The notes under the pieces are model-generated. The model ran no database searches. It had not been told where the DNA came from and worked only from the letters and a program-made list of their open reading frames with translations. A stretch of DNA of 30,103 bases, taken from positions 1-30,103 of the forward strand of contig JBEHYO010000042.1 in assembly GCA_048498135.1 (NCBI GenBank), read 5' to 3'. Below are positions 25,146 through 30,103 of this stretch, piece by piece; positions within the stretch are counted from its first letter, which is position 1, and every line of letters begins with the position of its first letter. The position numbers were made by a program, and so were the translations under genes. Origin of the DNA: Dokdonella_A sp937902695. Lineage in GTDB: Bacteria; Pseudomonadota; Gammaproteobacteria; Xanthomonadales; Rhodanobacteraceae.

Positions 25146-26441
25146 TTACCGCTCGAACAAAGCAATCGACTCCACGTGCGCCGTGTGCGGAAACATGTCC
25201 ATCACGCCGGCCGCCATCAGCGTGAAGCCATGCTGCTGCACGAGCGTGCCGGCGTCGCGCGCGAGCGAGCCGGGATGGCACGAAACATAGACGATTCGCT
25301 TCGTGCTCTTGCGCGGCAGATATTCGAGCACCGCGGCTGCGCCGGAGCGCGGCGGATCGAGCAGCAGCTTGTCGTAGTCGCGCACGGCCCATGGCGCGCC
25401 GCGCTGATCGGCGGCGAGATCAGCCGCGGCGAACTCGGCGTTCGCGATGCCGTTGGCGACCGCGTTTTCGCGCGCGCGCGCGACGAGCTTCGCTTCGCCT
25501 TCGACGCCGACGACGCTGCCCGCGCGGCGCGCGACCGGCAGCGTGAAGTTGCCGAGGCCGCAGAAAAGGTCCAGCACGCGGTCGTCCCGCGTCGGATCGA
25601 GCAGGTCGAGCGCGCGCGCGATCATGCGCCGGTTGAGACCCGCGTTGACCTGCACGAAGTCGAGCGGCCGGAACGCGATGTCGACGTCCGCTTGCTCGAT
25701 GCGGAACGCGAGATGCACCGTCTCGGGCCATAGCGCGTGGACGCTGTCGGGCCCGCCGGGCTGCAGCAGGATCGCAAGATCGTGTTCCTTGCCGAATGCG
25801 ACGAGCTTGGCCGTATCCGCGTCGGACAGCGCAACGAGATTGCGGAAGACGAGCGCCACCGTGTCGTCGCCGGCGGCGATCTCGATCTGCGCGATCGACT
25901 GTTTCGCGTCGAGCGACGTCACCAGCGCGCCGATCGCCGCGATGCGCAATCCGACCTCGGGCAGCAGCGTGTGGCACTCGGAAAGATCGGCGACGAAGCG
26001 CGGGTTCTCCTCGCGGAATCCGACCAGCGCCTTGCCCTTCTTGGCCACCCACTTGACCGAGAGCCGACCCTTGCGGCGATAGCCCCACTCGGCGTCGGTC
26101 AGCGGATCGAGCCAGCGCGCGGGCTCGACCTTGCCGATGCGCTCGAAGTTCTCGGCAAGAACGCGCTGCTTCGCGGCGATCTGCGCCGCTGCCGAGAGGT
26201 GCTGCAGCGCGCAGCCGCCGCACTGGCCGAAATGCGGGCAGCGCGGCTCGACCCGGTCGGGCGAGCGCGTCAGCAGCGCTTCGACGCGCGCTTCGTCGAA
26301 ATTGCGGTGGCGCGCGGCCATGCGGACGACGACGCGCTCGCCGGGCAGCGCGCCGATGACGAACACGGCTTTGCCGTCGATGTGCGCGACGCCGCGGCCG
26401 TCGTGCGAAAGATCGGTTATGTCGACTTCTTGTGTTTGCAT
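25146..26441 (-). CDS. rlmD: 23S rRNA (uracil-1939-C5) methyltransferase
   Basis: This is a 431-residue SAM-dependent RNA methyltransferase. An N-terminal TRAM domain (about 1-58, DITDLSHDGRGVAHIDGKAV) is followed by a 4Fe-4S site with Cys68, Cys74, Cys77 and Cys156. The Rossmann domain follows with LDLFCGLGNFTLP (290-302), LLDPPRSG (360-367), the nucleophile Cys388 in VYVSCHPGSLARD and base Glu424 in HTAHVESIALF. All expected residues are present. The start ATG 26441 (MQTQEVDITDL) matches the family length. It diverges from the REC-Hpt gene and ends just before the inverted repeat. Confidence 0.96.
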   Translation of the reverse strand: MQTQEVDITDLSHDGRGVAHIDGKAVFVIGALPGERVVVRMAARHRNFDEARVEALLTRSPDRVEPRCPHFGQCGGCALQHLSAAAQIAAKQRVLAENFERIGKVEPARWLDPLTDAEWGYRRKGRLSVKWVAKKGKALVGFREENPRFVADLSECHTLLPEVGLRIAAIGALVTSLDAKQSIAQIEIAAGDDTVALVFRNLVALSDADTAKLVAFGKEHDLAILLQPGGPDSVHALWPETVHLAFRIEQADVDIAFRPLDFVQVNAGLNRRMIARALDLLDPTRDDRVLDLFCGLGNFTLPVARRAGSVVGVEGEAKLVARARENAVANGIANAEFAAADLAADQRGAPWAVRDYDKLLLDPPRSGAAAVLEYLPRKSTKRIVYVSCHPGSLARDAGTLVQQHGFTLMAAGVMDMFPHTAHVESIALFER

Positions 26442-26526
26442 TCGGCTTTCAGTGTGGTCGGTCGCAATGATCGACACGCCGGCGCGCGACAAACGACACG
26501 CCGTGTCGAATCGTCGCCGGCATGCA

Positions 26527-26555
26527 TTGACGGTATCCGGCGCGGGCGCCATTCT
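26527..26555 (+). promoter_or_regulatory. possible promoter of the REC-Hpt gene
   Basis: TTGACG (26527-26532) is followed after 17 bp by CATTCT (26550-26555) in the 149-bp gap between rlmD and the REC-Hpt gene. The -35 is good and the -10 poor, so this is tentative. Confidence 0.3.
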
Positions 26556-26590
26556 GCCAGCGTTGTCCCCCGATCCGGTCGCGATTCGCC

Positions 26591-27334
26591 GTGCCGAACA
26601 TCCTCGTTGCCGACGACAATCCGGTGAGCCTGCGCTTCTTCGCCGATGCGCTGGCGCAGCTTGGCGTATCGGCCGAGCTGGCGCACGACGGCGTGGAAAC
26701 CGTCGCGCGTGCGCGCCGTACGCGCTTCGACCTGCTGCTGATCGATGCGCGCATGCCCGGCCTGGACGGCGCCGAAGCGCTGGCGCGCATCCGCGGCGAA
26801 GCCGGTCCGTCGCAGGACGCACCGGCGCTCGCGACGACGGCCGAAACCGGCGACGCGGCGCGCGCGCGGCTGGTCGACGCCGGATTTGCCGGCGTGATCG
26901 CCAAACCCGTGACCATCGACGCGCTGCGCGCCGCGCTCGCGCGGCATTTGCCCGATTCCGACGAGCCCGCTCGGTCGCCGGCCGACGACGGCAGCGAAGG
27001 GCTCGACGACGTACGCGCGCTCGCGGCGACGGGCGGCGATGCGTCGATCCTCGCGGCGTTGCGCAGTCTCCTGATCGCCGAGCTCGACGCGTTGCCGGCC
27101 GAGATCGCCGGGTTCGGCGAGCGCAATGACGTCGCCGCATTGCGCGACCGGCTGCACCGGCTGGACGCCTCGGCCGGGTTCTGCGGCGCACCCGCGCTGG
27201 CGGGTGCATCGGCGGCGCTGCGTTCGGCGGCCGACGCCGGCCCCGGCTGGCCGCGCACCGCGGCCGACGCATTCCTTGCCGCCTGCGCGGAGGTTCGCGC
27301 GCGGCTCGCGAAAACGACGGGCGCCATGGGCTAG
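26591..27334 (+). CDS. orphan response regulator with REC and Hpt domains
   Basis: This is a 247-residue phosphorelay protein. The receiver domain (1-120) has the acidic pair Asp8-Asp9, phosphoacceptor Asp52 (LLIDARMPGLDG), Thr82-Thr83 and Lys105 (AKPV), so it should accept phosphate. The C-terminal region (about 140-240) is a histidine phosphotransfer helix bundle with His189 in LHRLDASAGFCGAPAL; the usual Lys-Gly after His-x-Leu is Asp-Ala here. There is no DNA-binding or enzymatic output, so it would relay phosphate or compete for it. No kinase gene is adjacent. The start is GTG 26591. Its stop codon shares CTAG with that of convergent recO. Confidence 0.9.
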   Translation: MPNILVADDNPVSLRFFADALAQLGVSAELAHDGVETVARARRTRFDLLLIDARMPGLDGAEALARIRGEAGPSQDAPALATTAETGDAARARLVDAGFAGVIAKPVTIDALRAALARHLPDSDEPARSPADDGSEGLDDVRALAATGGDASILAALRSLLIAELDALPAEIAGFGERNDVAALRDRLHRLDASAGFCGAPALAGASAALRSAADAGPGWPRTAADAFLAACAEVRARLAKTTGAMG

Positions 27335-28080
27335 ACGAAGTCGGCCGGCGTGTCGGCCTTTCGCGTGTGATCGATCGTATCGACGATCCGCCGCGAAGAC
27401 AGTCCCCACGCATTCAGCGGTCCGCCGACGAGATCGCCGATGATCGAGCGCATCAGCCGCCGCAGGTCGGCGAGATCGGGCGCCGCGGGCGGCTCGTCAC
27501 GGTCGAGCGCCAGCAGCGCGGAACCTGCGATGCGCGCGAAGCCGCAGTCGTCCCGCCAGGCGACGGGACCTGCATCGCCGATGTAGGCGTAGGCCACGTC
27601 GGGGTCGATCGGTTCGCCGGCGGTGGTATGGGTCAGCATCAGTGCGTAGCCGAGATCGGCGAGGAGATCGCGCTCGAAGCGGCGCAGCGTCCAGGCGATG
27701 TCGCCGGCGTCCGCGAGCCGCGCCAGGCAATCAGTGTACGCGGCAAACGCGGCCGGATGGGCGTCGTTGCGGCTCGACAGCCGCAGCACGAGCTCGTTGA
27801 CGTACATGCCGGCGATGAGCGCATCGCCCGACAGCCGCCACGGGGATCCGGTCTGCTCCGCGGAAGTCAGCGTGCCGAGCTCGCCGCGTGCGCTCCAGCC
27901 GAGCAGCAGCGGCTGCAGCGGTTGCAGGCTCGCGCGCGCGAAGCGGCTCCTCGCGCCGCGCACGCCGCGTGCGACGAGTCCGACGCGGCCGTGCTCGCGC
28001 GTGAACGCCTCGATCAGCAGCGAGGTCTCGCGCCAGGCGCGCGCGTGGAGGATGAAGGCGGGCTGCTCTTCGATGCGCAT
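27331..28080 (-). CDS. recO: DNA repair protein RecO
   Basis: This 249-residue recombination mediator helps RecR load RecA on SSB-coated single strands. The N-terminal OB-fold begins IEEQPAFILHARAWRETSLLIE and continues TREHGRVGLVARGVRGARS (about 27-45), typical of RecO. The helical C-terminal domain includes YVNELVLRLSSRNDAHPAAF (about 93-112) and FERDLLADLGYAL. Like many proteobacterial RecO it lacks the four-Cys zinc motif. It is the last gene of DUF4845-rnc-era-recO and is separated from era by 82 bp containing the heptamer repeats. The final codons overlap the REC-Hpt gene by four bases. Confidence 0.96.
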   Translation of the reverse strand: MRIEEQPAFILHARAWRETSLLIEAFTREHGRVGLVARGVRGARSRFARASLQPLQPLLLGWSARGELGTLTSAEQTGSPWRLSGDALIAGMYVNELVLRLSSRNDAHPAAFAAYTDCLARLADAGDIAWTLRRFERDLLADLGYALMLTHTTAGEPIDPDVAYAYIGDAGPVAWRDDCGFARIAGSALLALDRDEPPAAPDLADLRRLMRSIIGDLVGGPLNAWGLSSRRIVDTIDHTRKADTPADFV

Positions 28081-28091
28081 GGTGAAGAGCC

Positions 28092-28137
28092 GGGATTCGG
28101 GATTCGGGATTCGGGATTGACCGGAACGCTGAATCCC
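28092..28137. repeat. GGGATTC heptamer tandem repeat with an inverted partner
   Basis: The heptamer GGGATTC is repeated head to tail at 28092, 28099 and 28106, with a fourth variant copy GGGATTG at 28113. GAATCCC at 28131-28137 can pair with any copy, making a small hairpin. It fills the era-recO gap. Similar heptamer runs are, to my recollection, common between genes of Xanthomonas and relatives. Confidence 0.85.
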
Positions 28138-28162
28138 GTATGTCCATTCCGCTCCGGCCCTG

Positions 28163-29065
28163 CTACTCCGAATATCCGAACTTGCGCAGCGCCGCGTCGT
28201 CGTCGCTCCATGACGCCTTGACGCGCACCCAGAGCTCGAGGAACACGCGGCGGCCGAACATCTCTTCCATCGCGCGGCGTGCGCCGGTACCGATCGCCTT
28301 CAGCGCCTGGCCGCCGGTGCCGATCACGATCGCCTTCTGCCCTTCGCGCTCGACCCAGATCACCGCGCCGATGCGCGCGACGCCGTCGGCGTCCTCGAAA
28401 CGCTCGATCTCGACGGCGGTGGCATACGGCAGCTCCGCCGAGTAGCGCTGCATGAGCTCTCCGCGGATGAACTCGGCCGCCAGGAAGCGCTCGCTGCGAT
28501 CGGTCATCTCGTCTTCGCCGTACGCGGCTTCGCCGGCCGGCAGGCGCGCTACGATGTCGTCGAGCAGCGCCGGCACGCCGTCGCCGCGACGCGCGACGAT
28601 GAAGTGCACCGCCGCATAGCCGCGCTCGCGCGTGAGCTCCGCGGCGTGCGGCAGGAGCCGCGTCTTGTCGTCGATGCGATCGACCTTGTTGAGCACGAGA
28701 AGCCTGGGTTTGGGCTGATCGGCGATGAGACGCCAGACGTCTTCGTCCTCGTCGGTCCAGCGCATGCCTTCGACGACATGGACGATCACGTCGGCCTCGG
28801 CCTGCACCTGGCGCGCGACGCGGTTCAACTGGCGGTTCATCGCGCGCTTGTCGCCCTGGTGCAGGCCCGGCGTATCGAGGAACACGAGCTGCGCATCGGG
28901 CCGCGTGACGATGCCGGCGATGCGATGGCGCGTCGTCTGCGCCTTCGGCGTGACGATGCTGAGCGAAGCGCCGACCAGCGTGTTGAGCAGCGTCGACTTG
29001 CCGACGTTGGGCCGGCCAATCAGCGCGACGTGGCCAAAACGGTGCGTCGTTGCGGTGTCGCTCAT
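28163..29065 (-). CDS. era: GTPase Era
   Basis: This 300-residue essential GTPase binds the 3' end of 16S rRNA in small-subunit maturation. G1 is GRPNVGKS (17-24), the switch I region is TPKAQTTRHRI (39-49), G3 is DTPG (64-67), and G4 is NKVD (126-129). A C-terminal KH domain (about 205-290) has VIGTGGQALKAIG and ends with the family's VKASWSDD. The length is standard. The start at 29065 is chosen with GAGG 10 bases upstream; an ATG at 29074, overlapping the rnc stop, is an alternative adding three residues. Confidence 0.97.
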   Translation of the reverse strand: MSDTATTHRFGHVALIGRPNVGKSTLLNTLVGASLSIVTPKAQTTRHRIAGIVTRPDAQLVFLDTPGLHQGDKRAMNRQLNRVARQVQAEADVIVHVVEGMRWTDEDEDVWRLIADQPKPRLLVLNKVDRIDDKTRLLPHAAELTRERGYAAVHFIVARRGDGVPALLDDIVARLPAGEAAYGEDEMTDRSERFLAAEFIRGELMQRYSAELPYATAVEIERFEDADGVARIGAVIWVEREGQKAIVIGTGGQALKAIGTGARRAMEEMFGRRVFLELWVRVKASWSDDDAALRKFGYSE

Positions 29066-29070
29066 GCGGG

Positions 29071-29739
29071 TCATGCCTCGAGTGCTTCGAGCGCGACGAG
29101 CGCCTGCTCGGCCGCGGCCTGCTCGGCGCCGCGTCGCGTCGAGCCGGAGCCCGACGTGCGGATGCCGAGCGATTCGATGCGGCATTCGACGTCGAATGTC
29201 TTTGCGTGCTCGTCGCCGTGGCTCGCGACGAGCTCGTAGGCCGGCAACGGCAGCGCGCGTGCCTGCAGCGTTTCCTGAAGACGCGTCTTGGCGTCCTTCG
29301 GGGCGCCGGCGCCGGCGGCGCTGCGGCCTTCGAAGAGCCGGCGCACGATGTCGCGGCAGGCAGCCCAGCCGGCGTCGGCGTAGATCGCCGCGACGACCGC
29401 TTCGAACGCGTCGGCGAGGATCGAGTCGCGACGAAATCCGCCGCTCTTGAGCTCGCCGGGGCCAAGATGCAGTCGATCGCCGAGCTCGGCGTCGCGCGCT
29501 ATCGCGGCGAGCGCGGTGCCGTTGACGAGCGCGGCGCGAAGCCGCGTCATCTCGCCTTCGTCGGCGCGCGGGTGCTGCTCGTAGATGAGCTCTGCGACGA
29601 TGAGATTGACGAGCGCGTCGCCGAGGAACTCGAGCCGTTCGTTGTTGTGCTGCCCCGCGCTGCGGTGCGTCAGCGCCTGCGCGAGCAGCGCGGGGTTCGA
29701 GAATGCGTGTCCGAGCGCGCGGGATGCGTCAGTCGGCAC
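29071..29739 (-). CDS. rnc: ribonuclease III
   Basis: This 222-residue endonuclease cuts double-stranded RNA in rRNA and mRNA processing. The catalytic domain (1-about 142) has the signature NERLEFLGDAL (33-43) with metal-binding Glu37 and Asp41, and the second acidic pair Asp110 and Glu113 (SILADAFEAV). The dsRNA-binding domain (about 149-220) carries DAKTRLQETLQ and GSGSTRRGAEQAAAEQAL. The start is GTG 29739, the only codon giving the usual length; it lies inside the end of the DUF4845 gene (11-base overlap) with no clear ribosome site, so translation is probably coupled. Confidence 0.96.
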   Translation of the reverse strand: MPTDASRALGHAFSNPALLAQALTHRSAGQHNNERLEFLGDALVNLIVAELIYEQHPRADEGEMTRLRAALVNGTALAAIARDAELGDRLHLGPGELKSGGFRRDSILADAFEAVVAAIYADAGWAACRDIVRRLFEGRSAAGAGAPKDAKTRLQETLQARALPLPAYELVASHGDEHAKTFDVECRIESLGIRTSGSGSTRRGAEQAAAEQALVALEALEA

Positions 29740-30103
29740 CGGCGTTCGTGAGGTTGACCGACTTGTCGAACGAAGCGACGAGATCGATGTTGTACATGAA
29801 GGGCACGCGCTTCTCGTAGGCGATGCGCAGCGTCGGGCCGGTCGCCTCGCGCTTGACCTGGATCGCCTGCGGCGGGATGTCCTGCTGGTCGACATATTGC
29901 AGGTCGAACTTGACGTTGAGATCGCGGCGGATCTGCTCGACCGATTTCTGCGCGGCGCCGGGCTCGTTCTTGATCTGCTCCATCGCCTTGACGACGCCGA
30001 AGTACTCGACGTAGACCGGCACGAGCTTCATCACGACATAGGCGAAGAATCCCGCGACGCACAGCAGGATCAGGAATCCCAGTAGCGTGATGCCTCGGCT
30101 GTA
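29729..30103 (-). CDS. DUF4845 membrane protein (partial, N-terminus outside window)
   Basis: This reading frame runs off the window end; 124 residues are visible. It opens with SRGITLLGFLILLCVAGFFA, one membrane helix typical of DUF4845 proteins and similar to a pseudopilin-like N-terminus (RGITLLGF). A soluble domain follows with VKAMEQIKNEPGAAQKSVEQ and VPFMYNIDLVASFDKSV. Probably only a few residues are missing. The family has no known function but is commonly encoded between lepB and rnc, and here it directly precedes rnc. Confidence 0.88.
   Translation of the reverse strand, partial: YSRGITLLGFLILLCVAGFFAYVVMKLVPVYVEYFGVVKAMEQIKNEPGAAQKSVEQIRRDLNVKFDLQYVDQQDIPPQAIQVKREATGPTLRIAYEKRVPFMYNIDLVASFDKSVNLTNAGAD

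Noticed and set aside
25028..25165. N-terminal extension of the CYTH protein containing HEEHEGHE
   Set aside because: It is chance translation of the inverted repeat; GGAGG precedes the start at 25027.
28092..28119. Tandem repeat considered as a CRISPR or coding repeat
   Set aside because: Units are 7 bases with no spacers, and the frame through it has no gene character.

Overview
The window is GC-rich (roughly two thirds G+C by eye) and densely coded. The gene order DUF4845–rnc–era–recO, the ppsR/ppsA divergent pair, the nagZ–hpt–methylthioinosine phosphorylase operon, and the Hanks-type kinase/TPR and FG-GAP proteins together suggest a gammaproteobacterium of the Xanthomonadales, plausibly a Dokdonella/Rhodanobacter-like organism. 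This placement is inference from gene content and order; no marker gene was compared. I see no complete insertion sequence, prophage or CRISPR array.

Left part (1-7946). Three tRNA genes (Ala-GGC, Glu-TTC, Asp-GTC) lie on the minus strand behind a good sigma70-type promoter, preceded by a small hypothetical gene. A 660-bp gene-free stretch follows and carries three stem-loops in a row. Then comes a tightly packed plus-strand signalling operon: a secreted protein, an FHA-GAF protein, a 1117-residue membrane Ser/Thr kinase with TPR repeats, a NarL-type histidine kinase with no sensor domain, and its LuxR-type response regulator. The last four junctions are 7 bp or less, or overlapping.

Middle (7969-20294). 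A seven-repeat FG-GAP secreted protein and a DUF1249 protein lie on the minus strand. Next is the PEP synthase regulator ppsR, divergent from ppsA. Downstream of ppsA are a periplasmic protein with two TonB-C-like halves and a three-gene periplasmic/membrane molybdenum hydroxylase set: a 2Fe-2S subunit, a molybdopterin subunit with a twin-arginine signal, and a triheme cytochrome c. An OGT/SPINDLY-type glycosyltransferase with a degenerate active site closes this part.

Right part (20311-30103). A cold-shock gene has a recognisable promoter and terminator. Next to it is a decayed Ser/Thr kinase-TPR pseudogene with one frameshift and two internal deletions. A minus-strand run follows: rlmD, a CYTH-domain protein, nagZ, hpt and a 6-oxopurine-type methylthio-nucleoside phosphorylase. 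A perfect 30-bp inverted repeat separates rlmD from the CYTH gene. An orphan REC-Hpt protein diverges from rlmD and meets recO tail to tail, with the two stop codons overlapping. The final minus-strand operon is DUF4845 (cut by the window end), rnc, era, recO, with a heptamer tandem repeat between era and recO.

The most interesting items are the mosaic Ser/Thr-kinase/two-component operon, the decayed sister kinase gene, the split nicotinate-dehydrogenase-like complex, the atypical OGT, and the palindromic repeats.
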